Source of the DNA: a gamma proteobacterium symbiont of Ctena orbiculata
GTDB lineage: Bacteria; Pseudomonadota; Gammaproteobacteria; Chromatiales; Chromatiaceae
Length of the DNA stretch: 64,000 nucleotides
Assembly: GCA_003058495.1 (NCBI GenBank)
Contig: QBVC01000021.1
Span: 62,001 to 126,000, forward strand
Direction of reading: 5' to 3'
Part shown: one piece after another, positions 8,919-16,630 of the stretch
Numbering within the stretch: position 1 is the stretch's first letter
Layout of the letters: each line of letters starts with the position of its first letter
The notes under the pieces: model-generated
Database searches by the model: none
The model's input: only the letters and a program-made list of their open reading frames with translations
What the model was told of the DNA's origin: nothing
Translations under genes and position numbers: made by a program

Positions 8919-9671
8919 ATGAAAACGACACACACTCTTTTGGCTGGAGGACTCCTGATTTCCATCGGCGTGGCGCTTCCCATCGCTGGAACCATGGCCC
9001 AGGGCGGTTATATGCCTTACGGTTATGGACAGGGATACGCCCCACCCAGCCCCTATCAAATGCCGGTCATGCCGCCTCATCCCGCCTACGGCGGATATGG
9101 TGGTGCGCCAGGATACGGACCCTACCGGCAACCGTTCGGCGGCTACTATGCCCCGCCGCCGAAATACAGAAAAGCGCCGCAGCCCAATGAGCGGGGGACG
9201 CCCGCCATGCAGGGGATGAGCGGCATGGAGGGGATGCCGGGTATGGACGGCACGCCTGGCCCGCAGGGCGATATGGCGGGCATGTCGGGTAGGCAAGGGA
9301 TGTCCGGCATGCAGGGAATGGGCGGCATGGAAGGGATGCCGGGCACGGACGTCACGCCTGGTCCGCAGGGCGATATGGCGGGTATGTCGGGTAGGCAAGG
9401 GATGTCCGGCATGCAGGGAATGAGCGGCATGGAAGGGATGCCGGGCATGGACGGCACACCTGGTCCGCAGGGCGATATGGCGGGCATGTCGGGCATGCAT
9501 GGGATGTCCGGAACCCAGGGAGCCCAGGCCTTGCCAGCGGTGCCTCTGTTAAGGGGCATCACCGGCACTTACAGGATCTCCCCCTCCGGCGAGATTCTCC
9601 TTTTCCCCGTCGCGTCCGAATCGACCGCGGCACCCACAGCTCAGGATTCAACTGAAGCGGGAACCAGATAG
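8919..9671 (+). CDS. Secreted Gly/Tyr/Pro-rich protein with Met/Gly collagen-like repeats
   Basis: 250 aa with a clear signal peptide (cleavage near GTMAQ). Residues 29-88 are rich in Gly, Tyr and Pro (for example GGYMPYGYGQGY), the composition seen in sulfur-globule envelope proteins of purple sulfur bacteria and relatives. Residues 98-199 are three exact-length 34-residue repeats built on GMSGMEGMPGMDGTPGPQGD, a Gly-X-Y-like pattern with very many Met. The C-terminal 50 residues are ordinary (GITGTYRISPSGEILLFPV). It converges on soxZ-soxY. I infer a periplasmic structural role around stored sulfur, or a Met-rich metal (copper) binder. Low-complexity sequence prevents a firm family call. 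Confidence 0.75.
   Translation: MKTTHTLLAGGLLISIGVALPIAGTMAQGGYMPYGYGQGYAPPSPYQMPVMPPHPAYGGYGGAPGYGPYRQPFGGYYAPPPKYRKAPQPNERGTPAMQGMSGMEGMPGMDGTPGPQGDMAGMSGRQGMSGMQGMGGMEGMPGTDVTPGPQGDMAGMSGRQGMSGMQGMSGMEGMPGMDGTPGPQGDMAGMSGMHGMSGTQGAQALPAVPLLRGITGTYRISPSGEILLFPVASESTAAPTAQDSTEAGTR
9210..9515 (+). repeat. Three in-frame 102-bp tandem repeats
   Basis: Units start at 9210, 9312 and 9414, each beginning CAGGG(G/A)ATG and encoding 34 residues. They are near identical at DNA level, which suggests recent expansion or homogenisation and likely length variation between strains. They lie wholly inside the Met/Gly-repeat gene and are not CRISPR-like. Confidence 0.9.
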
Positions 9672-9686
9672 TCCTTACTCAAATCA

Positions 9687-9712
9687 CAAGGGTAGCCACT
9701 CTGCTGCCCTTG
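9687..9712. terminator. Hairpin between convergent genes, possible bidirectional terminator
   Basis: CAAGGGTAGC (9687-9696) pairs with GCTGCCCTTG (9703-9712) over 10 bp with one T-G wobble and a 6-nt loop. It sits in the 55-bp gap between the stops of the repeat protein and soxZ. No strong T-run follows on either strand, so termination efficiency is doubtful. Confidence 0.4.
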
Positions 9713-9726
9713 AGTTCCCTTGCTTC

Positions 9727-10053
9727 TCAACTCACTTCTATATCGGCTGCCTTGTAGTAGCGCTCGCCATTTTGTCCGCTCCAGATGAAATGGAAACGCC
9801 CGCTCCGGTTGACCCTGACAAAGAACGACAGGAATGGATTGCCGGCGGTACCCGAGTCGAACTCCGCCTTGAACACCTCGGCACCGTCGAATTGACAGGC
9901 GAACTCCCCGATCAGATCTTTGGCCACGATCGCGCCATTCTGCCGGCGTCGCCAGCCGGACTCCATCGGGTGATTGAGCTTGGTCATCACCCGGATCACC
10001 TCCCCCCGCTTCGCCGTACGGGGAACTTTCACATGTACCTGCCGGTTCATCAT
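9727..10053 (-). CDS. soxZ: Sulfur-oxidation carrier subunit SoxZ
   Basis: 108 aa. SoxZ pairs with SoxY; the heterodimer carries sulfur intermediates in the periplasm during thiosulfate oxidation. The sequence is a typical SoxZ: HVKVPRTAKRGEVIRVMTKLNHPMESG at the start and FFVRVNRSGRFHFIWSG near the end. It has no signal peptide, as expected, because SoxZ is exported with SoxY. The ATG at 10053 overlaps the soxY stop by 4 nt (ATGA) and follows a GGAGGG site, so it replaces the ORF-track GTG at 10059. Last gene of the leftward sulfur operon. No soxA, soxB, soxX or soxCD is in this window. Confidence 0.95.
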   Translation of the reverse strand: MMNRQVHVKVPRTAKRGEVIRVMTKLNHPMESGWRRRQNGAIVAKDLIGEFACQFDGAEVFKAEFDSGTAGNPFLSFFVRVNRSGRFHFIWSGQNGERYYKAADIEVS

Positions 10054-10508
10054 CCGCACCCTCCTGTACCGCCGGTGATCTTACTCCGCCCCTTGCCCAG
10101 ATAGACGCTGCCATCACTCATTTCAGCCGCCACCACCACCACCTGGGTCTTGAGCAGACGGATGCGGGTGGAGACCTGGGCCTTGCCGTTGGCGGGGCTG
10201 AGGTGGAACGAGGCGATCTCCGGGGTCGGATTGCGTTCGGCGACCACATGGATCGCCTTGACGTAGTCGTCTTCGCTCATTGGGCTGTCCACTGAGATCC
10301 GGATGGGCACGAAGCGGCCCTGGTCGGTTACCTTGGGCAGGGTGATGCTGATCCGGCCCTTTTTCTGCTCAGCACCGCCGGTCAGTTCCGCCAGACGCTT
10401 CTTGGCGTCCCGCGGCCCTGCCTTGGCGGAACCGACCAGCCCGTTGAGCGGAAATCCCGCGGCCGCCCAGGCGCCGCATAAGATCAATAGTTGTCGCCGG
10501 TTTAACAT
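10050..10508 (-). CDS. soxY: Sulfur-oxidation carrier subunit SoxY
   Basis: 152 aa. SoxY carries the sulfur intermediate as a thioadduct on a Cys at its extreme C-terminus. That tail is present (GGTGGCG, with Cys the penultimate residue), close to the usual GGCGG. The N-terminus has a twin-arginine-like signal (NRRQLLILCGAWAAAG), consistent with Tat export of the SoxYZ complex. The body includes the family segments ISITLPKV and FVPIRISVDSPM. It begins 24 nt after the octaheme cytochrome stop and overlaps soxZ by 4 nt, so it is almost certainly cotranscribed with both. Confidence 0.95.
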   Translation of the reverse strand: MLNRRQLLILCGAWAAAGFPLNGLVGSAKAGPRDAKKRLAELTGGAEQKKGRISITLPKVTDQGRFVPIRISVDSPMSEDDYVKAIHVVAERNPTPEIASFHLSPANGKAQVSTRIRLLKTQVVVVAAEMSDGSVYLGKGRSKITGGTGGCG

Positions 10509-10532
10509 ACTTGAGCTCCGGTTATGTCGTGG

Positions 10533-12743
10533 TCAATCATTGACACTTCCCCCTACCTCTCTTTGCTCCGGTTCCGTCTCAACCTCCTCCCAGCCGGTCA
10601 GCATGGCCTTGATGTGGGCCATAACGGTATGTCCGGTCGTGGTCAGGTAGACGTGGCCGATAAAGAACACGGCCAGCAGATAGGCTGCCAGGGTGTGCAC
10701 GAAGGCGACCAGGCCCAGCTCCAGGCCGCCCAGGCCCCATAGGCTCCAGTCGTTATAGAACAGATAGAGCAGTCCGGATATCCAGACCATCGGCGCCAGC
10801 ACCAGTTTGAACAGCAGGTAGGCGAGGCGCTGCAGCGGATTGTGCTTGTGCAGCCTGGTGGCGCGGAAGGGATGGGGCTGGTTCTTGAAGATATCCACCG
10901 AGTAGTAACGCGCCACCGCGAAGACCTTCTCCGTGGTCGGGATGTACTGGCGCCATTCGCCGGTGGTGAAATGCCAGAAGATGGCGAAAAACCAGAGACC
11001 GATCAGCGTCCAGGCGGCCAGGGTGTGCAGGTTCATGGCCTGCTCGGTGCCAAACAGGGTGTAGATGCCGTGAATTTCAAAGCCGGTGATCAGCATGAAC
11101 AGGATCAATATCGCCTGCGCCCAGTGCCAGAAGCGCTCGAACCGCTTGAAGATATAGATCTTTTGTTGCGGCTGGACCAGGCTCTGCCCGCCCTTGGGGC
11201 GCAGCAGATAACGGGCGCCGCCGTGCAGCAGCACGCCGGCCAGGGTCATCAGCAGCGCGATCATGGCGATCCTGTCCAGCCAGGTGTTGCCGTGCTGGCC
11301 GGGGATATAGACCCCGGCGATATTACCCAGCAGGCCCTCTTCGCTGTGGCACTCGGCGCAGCCGAGCGCCTCCTCTGCCGGCGCCACCATGTGGGTGATC
11401 GGCCACAACATCTCCGTGGTGACGAAGTCGTAGTTGCCGCTATAGGGCCGGTTCACCGCCTGCATACCGAGCCTGATCGAATGGTCCCAGTCGAAGGTTT
11501 TCCAATAGCCCTTATCTGTCGTGGTCAGCGGCGCCACCAGGGTTTTGTATTCGCTGTCATAGGGCTGTCTGCCACGCATCACCTTGACCGGCCAAATGCG
11601 GGTGTCCGGGGAGTCGGCATCCCCCAAAAACCTGTTGATCGGCACGATCGCGGCGGAATCGATCCGGTCTTCGATCAAGGTATATAGCACGCTACCGTTG
11701 AACCAGCGGTACTCCGGTCGGGTCTGCATCTCCCAGGTGAAGTCGCCTTTCTTCGAGTTATAGATCTCGAATCCCATCGCGTCCTCGGTGCCGAAGGGTT
11801 TGCCCTCCCGGTTCAACTTCCCCGCCTGGGACCAGTCCCACCAGAGTTTGGAAGCGTAATCGCCCCGGGAATAGCGCGGTATATGGCAGGTCTGACAGGC
11901 AATCCTGTCGCTGTGGTCGTTGAGTTTCTCCCGCTCCGTGTGGGGGTTGGCGTCGTGGCAGGCGCGGCAGCTTGCGCGGCTTCTCTCGTCCCTGCCGGGT
12001 ATCTTGATCCGCTGATTGTCCGCGGCATTGGGTTTATAGCGGCTGCCGGCCAGTTCGTGCTGGTCGCCCTGGTGGCAGGTGGAGCAGGAGAAGTTGAGCC
12101 CCTCGGCATCCATGTGCACGTCGACAAAGTAGTCAGGTGCTACCAGGGTCGGGTCGATGTCGCCATGTTTCACCGCCTTGGCGCCGCCGCCGGCGAAATG
12201 ACAGCTGCCGCAGCTGCGCCGGCTGGTGGGGCCGACATTCTGCGCGAACTTCTCGAGCTTGGGTCTTCTTTTGCCCGGTTTGCGCAGCTGCTCTCTGGAG
12301 TAGAGGCCGGTGGTATCGTGGCAGACCAGGCAGTCGACAGCCTCTTCCGAACTGAAGTCGAAGCTGTCGTCTTTCCAGCCGTAACTGATGTGACAGGCGG
12401 AGCAGGCGGCAATGTTGGGGCCGGCGGCGATGCAGAAGTTGTTCAGGACATGCTTCTTGCCCAGTTTCTGTCCGGTTGCCGGATTGTCGTACTCCCATCG
12501 CCAGTGCTTCGATTTATGGATCTGCCTGGCGGCGTTGGTATGGCACTCCAGGCAGGCCCGGGTGACTTCCGGACCTGTCTTGAACTTTGTCTTCAGCTGT
12601 TCGAACTTGCTATGGTCCGCGGTTGAATTCGGTGCCGGCGTTGCGCCCGCCCATGGGGTGAATATCAGGGCCAATCCCAGCACCAACAGGATTGCGCTTG
12701 CCCTGATCTGAGGTTCGGTAAGTCTATTCTGCAGAGGATGCAT
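10533..12743 (-). CDS. Octaheme c-type cytochrome (tetrathionate reductase family) fused to membrane cytochrome b
   Basis: 736 aa. A signal peptide (about 1-35) precedes a periplasmic domain with exactly eight CXXCH heme sites, beginning at Cys64, 114, 138, 178, 220, 259, 283 and 462. The count, the wide gap before the last site and the opening CLECHTNAARQIHKSKHW fit the octaheme tetrathionate reductase (Otr) family. A transmembrane helix (about 491-508) then leads to a four-helix cytochrome b561-like domain (about 526-720) with candidate heme-b ligands in FWHWAQ, LHTLAAW, FWHFTT and IGHVYL. Such a fusion could pass electrons between the quinone pool and a sulfur substrate without a separate carrier. 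Reaction and direction are inferred; Otr-family members can also reduce nitrite or hydroxylamine. Lies between a triple rhodanese and soxYZ. Confidence 0.85.
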   Translation of the reverse strand: MHPLQNRLTEPQIRASAILLVLGLALIFTPWAGATPAPNSTADHSKFEQLKTKFKTGPEVTRACLECHTNAARQIHKSKHWRWEYDNPATGQKLGKKHVLNNFCIAAGPNIAACSACHISYGWKDDSFDFSSEEAVDCLVCHDTTGLYSREQLRKPGKRRPKLEKFAQNVGPTSRRSCGSCHFAGGGAKAVKHGDIDPTLVAPDYFVDVHMDAEGLNFSCSTCHQGDQHELAGSRYKPNAADNQRIKIPGRDERSRASCRACHDANPHTEREKLNDHSDRIACQTCHIPRYSRGDYASKLWWDWSQAGKLNREGKPFGTEDAMGFEIYNSKKGDFTWEMQTRPEYRWFNGSVLYTLIEDRIDSAAIVPINRFLGDADSPDTRIWPVKVMRGRQPYDSEYKTLVAPLTTTDKGYWKTFDWDHSIRLGMQAVNRPYSGNYDFVTTEMLWPITHMVAPAEEALGCAECHSEEGLLGNIAGVYIPGQHGNTWLDRIAMIALLMTLAGVLLHGGARYLLRPKGGQSLVQPQQKIYIFKRFERFWHWAQAILILFMLITGFEIHGIYTLFGTEQAMNLHTLAAWTLIGLWFFAIFWHFTTGEWRQYIPTTEKVFAVARYYSVDIFKNQPHPFRATRLHKHNPLQRLAYLLFKLVLAPMVWISGLLYLFYNDWSLWGLGGLELGLVAFVHTLAAYLLAVFFIGHVYLTTTGHTVMAHIKAMLTGWEEVETEPEQREVGGSVND

Positions 12744-12769
12744 GACGATGCCACCAGTTAGTTCATCGG

Positions 12770-12792
12770 CGGGGGGCAGGCCATGCCCCCCG
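12770..12792 (-). other. GC-rich intercistronic hairpin
   Basis: CGGGGGGCA and TGCCCCCCG form a perfect 9-bp stem with a 5-nt loop in the 82-nt gap between the rhodanese and octaheme cytochrome genes. No T-run follows on the minus strand, so it is more likely to affect mRNA processing, stability or partial attenuation than to terminate transcription. Confidence 0.6.
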
Positions 12793-12825
12793 GTGAAATA
12801 CTTCTGGATCTAAGGGTCGTCCTGT

Positions 12826-13953
12826 CTAGTCTGGCGGCGTTGCCTTGGGCACACTGCCGTCCGGGTTGAAGGCGACATTGGCATCGAGGAAGTAGATTTT
12901 CAGATCATCCCGTTTCATCCGCACCAGGTCATAGGCCTCGCCGCTGCGTGCGCCGGTGGAGCAGAAGAAGACGATGGGCTTGTCCGTCGGCAGTTTATCG
13001 ACGTTATCCTCCACTTCATCCACGGTCATGATGACTGCCTTGCCAAAGGTGCCGTCCGACTCCACCTCTTCCGGATCGCGTACGTCATACCAGTGGAATT
13101 CGTCGGGATTGTCGGTTGCCAGCCTATTGAACGAGGCGATGCTGATGGTCCCCTCGTCCTCTCCCTCTTCGATCTTCGGCGCTGCTGCAGGCTTGGCTTT
13201 CGCGGTCATCTCGACGGCGTCGCCGTATGCCTTCTTCCAGGCCGGGTAACCGGCCTGAAACAGGCGTACCTTGGTGTAGCCCAAGGCAATGGCCTTGGCC
13301 GCGGACTTCGGACTCAGCGGACATTTGTAGCCACCACAGTAGAAGATCAACGGCGAATTTTTGTCCGCAGGCAACTTATCGACCATCTCATCGAACTGCC
13401 TTGCGGGGATATTGATGGCACCGGGCAGGTGACCTTTTTTGAATTTTCTCGCCGGTCGCGCATCGACGACGGTCGCTCCCTTGCTTTTGTCGATCAGCTT
13501 TTTCACGTGCTCCGCGCTGACCCCCGGAGGCAGGCTGCCGTTCTTGACCCAGTCGGGATAACCTGCCGCGTAGACCTTGACGTTGCTATACCCCAGGGCC
13601 TCGGCCTTGGCTGCCGACTTATGGCTCAGTGGGCACTTCAGGCCGCCGCAATAGAAGATCAACAGGTTGGATTTGTCCTGCGGCAGCAGGTCGGTCATCT
13701 TGTCGAACTGGCTGTTGGAGATATTGATCGCCGGAACGATATGACCCTTGTTGTACTTTCTCGCCGGTCTGGAGTCTACGATCAGCACCTCTTTCTTCGG
13801 CGGTACCGTTGCGTATTGGCCGACAAAGCCGGCATCGACTATCTCTTTGTACCACCAGTCGGGTTTTCCCTTGGCCTGGTCGGCGGCGAAAACAGGAAGG
13901 ATTGCAAATAGAGAGATTGTCGTGAAAACAATCCCTGATAGAAGGCGTTTCAT
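12826..13953 (-). CDS. Exported protein with three rhodanese domains
   Basis: 375 aa. The ATG at 13953 is chosen because it follows GAGGAAG and begins a good signal peptide (MKRLLSGIVFTTISLFAILPVFA). Rhodanese domains occupy about residues 30-140, 145-245 and 268-360. The first two are near duplicates with active-site loops CGGLKCP (Cys102, Cys107) and CGGYKCP (Cys206, Cys211). The third has a different loop, CSTGARSG (Cys331), and follows an acidic Ala/Lys/Glu linker. Such proteins transfer sulfane sulfur to thiol acceptors. As first gene of the operon with soxYZ and the octaheme cytochrome, it may load or unload sulfur on a carrier in the periplasm. The paired Cys in the first two loops is unusual. 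Confidence 0.9.
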   Translation of the reverse strand: MKRLLSGIVFTTISLFAILPVFAADQAKGKPDWWYKEIVDAGFVGQYATVPPKKEVLIVDSRPARKYNKGHIVPAINISNSQFDKMTDLLPQDKSNLLIFYCGGLKCPLSHKSAAKAEALGYSNVKVYAAGYPDWVKNGSLPPGVSAEHVKKLIDKSKGATVVDARPARKFKKGHLPGAINIPARQFDEMVDKLPADKNSPLIFYCGGYKCPLSPKSAAKAIALGYTKVRLFQAGYPAWKKAYGDAVEMTAKAKPAAAPKIEEGEDEGTISIASFNRLATDNPDEFHWYDVRDPEEVESDGTFGKAVIMTVDEVEDNVDKLPTDKPIVFFCSTGARSGEAYDLVRMKRDDLKIYFLDANVAFNPDGSVPKATPPD

Positions 13954-14280
13954 CGTGCTTCCTCGCTTTGGTTTAACCGATATAAAAAACCTACCCATCG
14001 GGTTGGTTTGACTTTGAGAGAAACGCTTTCAATTTAATTATTTAGATACGGCGTCGAGGGTTTCTCCCATCCACTTAATTATTAAAATACGCATGTTCAA
14101 TTATTGTATTGACAGCGGTCATCTCTCGAACCGATCTCCTGGGATCCATGGCCTGATTGGCCTGCTTCGTTGATTTCGATCAACTGGGAGGCGGGTAATG
14201 CGGAGGGATTGGATAAGCTGAATCAGTTTCGCTGCCGACGACAGAAATTGTAGTCGCAAAAACGGAAATCGTCAGGGGGT
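13954..14280. other. Intergenic region upstream of the sulfur operon
   Basis: 327 bp between the stop of ispB and the start of the rhodanese gene, both leftward. It includes the FNR-type site at 14170-14183 and AT-rich stretches (14030-14105) that would suit a promoter. I could not pick a single convincing -10/-35 pair. No gene or RNA is seen. Confidence 0.5.
14170..14183. promoter_or_regulatory. Perfect FNR/ANR-type binding site
   Basis: TTGATTTCGATCAA matches the FNR consensus TTGAT-N4-ATCAA in every defined base. It lies 217 nt upstream of the rhodanese start codon, in the only gap from which the rhodanese-octaheme-soxYZ operon could be transcribed. This suggests oxygen-dependent control, which would suit sulfur respiration or oxidation under low oxygen. 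The distance to the gene is long, so a promoter well upstream of the start is implied. Confidence 0.55.
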
Positions 14281-15249
14281 TCAATTGGTCCGGGCGACCG
14301 AGAAGTCCGCCAGGTCGGCGAGTGCCTGGCGATAGGGAGTGTCGGGCAGTCGTTCGAGGGCGCGCTTTGCCTCTTCCGCCTCCCCCTGGGCGAGCTTTTG
14401 GGTGTAGGCGATGGCGTCGCTGTCGGCGATCGCCCCCATCACCAGGTCGATCTCTTCCAGGCCGCCGTTTTCGATTATCCCGGCCAGGCGCTGGCGCAGT
14501 GCCGGATCGGCACTCTTCATCGCCTGGATCAGCGGCAGGGTCGGTTTGCCCTCCGCCAGGTCGTCGCCGATATTCTTGCCGATCTCCACATTGCTCGAGT
14601 TGTAATCGAGGGCGTCGTCAACCAGCTGGAAGGCGATGCCCAGGTGGAGTCCGTAGTCCGCCAGCGCGCGCTGCTGCGCCTCGTCGACCCCGGCGATGAT
14701 GCCGCCGAGTCGGGCGCCGGCCTCGAACAGGGTGGCGGTCTTGCGCTTGATAACCTCCATGTACTCCGCCTCGCTGGTATCGGGGTTGTGCACGTTGAGC
14801 AGCTGCAGCACCTCGCCCTCGGCAATGCGGTTGGTGGCATGGGAGAGGATGTCCATCACCGGCATCCGGCCCACCTCCACCATCATTTCAAAGGAGCGGG
14901 AGTAGAGGAAATCACCCACCAGGACGCTGGCCTCGTTGCCCCAGACCGCATTCGCCGTCTCCCGATTGCGCCGCAGGTCGGAGCCGTCGACCACGTCGTC
15001 GTGGAGCAGTGTCGCGGTATGGATGAACTCGATGATTGCCGCCAGGTCGGTGTGCTTTTCACCCTCATAGCTGCAGGCGCGGGCGGCCAGCAGCACGATC
15101 ATCGGGCGCAGGCGCTTACCGCCGCTGTGGACGATATAGGCGCCGATCTGGTTGATCAGCACCACGTCCGATTGCAGTTGCCGGATAATGAGTTTGTCGA
15201 CAGCTTCCATGTCGTCGCCGATGAGTTCGCGAATTGTTGTTATGTCCAT
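14281..15249 (-). CDS. ispB: Octaprenyl diphosphate synthase
   Basis: 322 aa trans-prenyltransferase that makes the polyprenyl side chain of ubiquinone. Both Asp-rich motifs are present: LLHDDVVDGS (Asp84-Asp88) and LVDDALDY near residue 212. GGKRLRPM at residues 43-50 is the isopentenyl diphosphate site. Length and sequence fit gammaproteobacterial IspB. In many relatives ispB neighbours rplU-rpmA, which is not so here. Confidence 0.93.
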   Translation of the reverse strand: MDITTIRELIGDDMEAVDKLIIRQLQSDVVLINQIGAYIVHSGGKRLRPMIVLLAARACSYEGEKHTDLAAIIEFIHTATLLHDDVVDGSDLRRNRETANAVWGNEASVLVGDFLYSRSFEMMVEVGRMPVMDILSHATNRIAEGEVLQLLNVHNPDTSEAEYMEVIKRKTATLFEAGARLGGIIAGVDEAQQRALADYGLHLGIAFQLVDDALDYNSSNVEIGKNIGDDLAEGKPTLPLIQAMKSADPALRQRLAGIIENGGLEEIDLVMGAIADSDAIAYTQKLAQGEAEEAKRALERLPDTPYRQALADLADFSVARTN

Positions 15250-15323
15250 AGGCCGTCAAGACTCACACAAAGTTGACGAATGCTAGGAGGGGTGCAACTG
15301 AGTGTCAAGCGGCTTATTGCCTG

Positions 15324-16139
15324 TCAATGCTGACAATTCGGGCAGTAGAAGGTGGAGCGCTGGGCAAGGGTCCTGCTGCGAATGGGATTGCCGCAGCCGG
15401 GGCAGGGCTCTCCCCCTCGACCGTAGACCCGCAGCGATTGCGCGAAATAGCCCGGTTTGCCATCCCCGTTGAGAAAGTCACGCAGGGTGGTGCCGCCCTG
15501 GGCGATCGCCTCGGTGAGGACCTCGCGTATCGCCTCCGCGAGGGTGCGATAGCGTTGGATCGAGATCCGGTTGCAGGGACGGGTGGGATGGATCGCGGCG
15601 CGAAACAGGGACTCGCAGGCGTAGATATTGCCGACACCGACAACGGTCCTGCCGTCCATGATCAGCTGCTTGATCGCGGTGCGGCGGTTTTTGCCACAGC
15701 CATGGAGATAGTCGCCGTCAAACGCTTCATCGAGGGGTTCCTGGCCGAGGGCGGCGAGCAGGGGGTGATCCGTCACCGCCTGCCCGGTCCAGAGCACCGC
15801 GCCAAAGCGCCGCGGATCACGCAGTCTGAGTTGGCTGCCGTTGCTCAGCTGCAGCTCGAAATGGTCGTGTTTTTGCACCGCTGAATCGGTGTTGACGATG
15901 CGCAGGCTGCCCGACATCCCCAGGTGGATGATCAGGGTGCCGTGATGGAAGGCCAGCAGCAGGTATTTACCCCGCCTCGACACCGCCAACAGCTTGCGTC
16001 CCTGCAGCAGCCGCGGCAGATCGTCGGGAATGGGCCAGCGCAGACGGGGTTGACGGATAACCACCCGGCGTATGCGCTGGCCGCTGATATGGGGGGCTAT
16101 CCCGCGACGGGTGGTTTCGACCTCCGGCAGTTCAGGCAT
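15324..16139 (-). CDS. mutM: Formamidopyrimidine-DNA glycosylase
   Basis: 271 aa base-excision repair enzyme removing 8-oxoguanine and related lesions. The invariant N-terminus MPELPEVETTRRG supplies the catalytic Pro2 and Glu3. The C-terminal zinc finger has all four Cys (CPGCG and CPNCQH, spaced normally) and the interior carries the helix-two-turn-helix region around GVGNIYACESLFRA. Complete and ordinary. The downstream side faces ispB. Confidence 0.96.
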   Translation of the reverse strand: MPELPEVETTRRGIAPHISGQRIRRVVIRQPRLRWPIPDDLPRLLQGRKLLAVSRRGKYLLLAFHHGTLIIHLGMSGSLRIVNTDSAVQKHDHFELQLSNGSQLRLRDPRRFGAVLWTGQAVTDHPLLAALGQEPLDEAFDGDYLHGCGKNRRTAIKQLIMDGRTVVGVGNIYACESLFRAAIHPTRPCNRISIQRYRTLAEAIREVLTEAIAQGGTTLRDFLNGDGKPGYFAQSLRVYGRGGEPCPGCGNPIRSRTLAQRSTFYCPNCQH

Positions 16140-16141
16140 TC

Positions 16142-16630
16142 TCAGGGCCGCCCCGCGGTTTCGGCCAGCCAGGCCTCCGGCGGCGCTACCAGGTGGTGGT
16201 AGAAGCCGTCGGCGATAAGGTGTACCTCTCCCAGATAGTGGACATATCGCCAGCCGTTGAGCGGGTCGTTGTCGCCGAACATCAGGATCGCGTCGTCAAG
16301 TCTCATCACCAGAGGGGCGGGCGCCAGTCCGTAGGGCTGAAGATCATCGGGGGCATCGAAGCGACGCAGGCTGGGGGTCCGGCAGATCTGCAGCAGTTGT
16401 CTCACCCGTGACTGATCGGCGGCCTGACTGCCGCTCATCCACCGGTCCTGGGAGCGCGCCAAGGCGATCTCCCGCCCCTGGAGGTCGTTGATTGTGATTC
16501 GGGAGATCTGGTGCGGATCGAGCTCGGTGAGCGGGGGCAGGGCATCGGGTTGCGACCACCAGAGCAGCAGGCCCAGGAGGCCGATGAGCAGGATCAACAG
16601 CAGGTTGACCGCGACTCTGTTTTTCATCAC
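16142..16630 (-). CDS. DUF4340-like membrane-anchored protein of the Gld-type ABC cluster
   Basis: 162 aa. One N-terminal transmembrane helix (VNLLLILLIGLLGLLLWW) is followed by a soluble domain outside the membrane. The pattern ITINDLQGREIALARSQDRW resembles DUF4340 proteins, which often accompany Gld-type ABC transporters. Its start overlaps the stop of the GldG-like gene by 4 nt, so it is translated with it. It is shorter than typical DUF4340 proteins, covering about one repeat of the domain. Function unknown; an accessory role in the exporter is inferred from position. Confidence 0.7.
   Translation of the reverse strand: MMKNRVAVNLLLILLIGLLGLLLWWSQPDALPPLTELDPHQISRITINDLQGREIALARSQDRWMSGSQAADQSRVRQLLQICRTPSLRRFDAPDDLQPYGLAPAPLVMRLDDAILMFGDNDPLNGWRYVHYLGEVHLIADGFYHHLVAPPEAWLAETAGRP

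Noticed and set aside
8694-9500. Minus-strand 268-aa ORF rich in HARH/HAAH repeats
   Set aside because: It is the antisense reading of the Met/Gly repeats of the plus-strand gene, which has a signal peptide and ribosome site.
9210-9515. Regular repeats as a possible CRISPR array
   Set aside because: Units are 102 bp, contiguous, in frame and without unique spacers; they belong to a protein-coding repeat.
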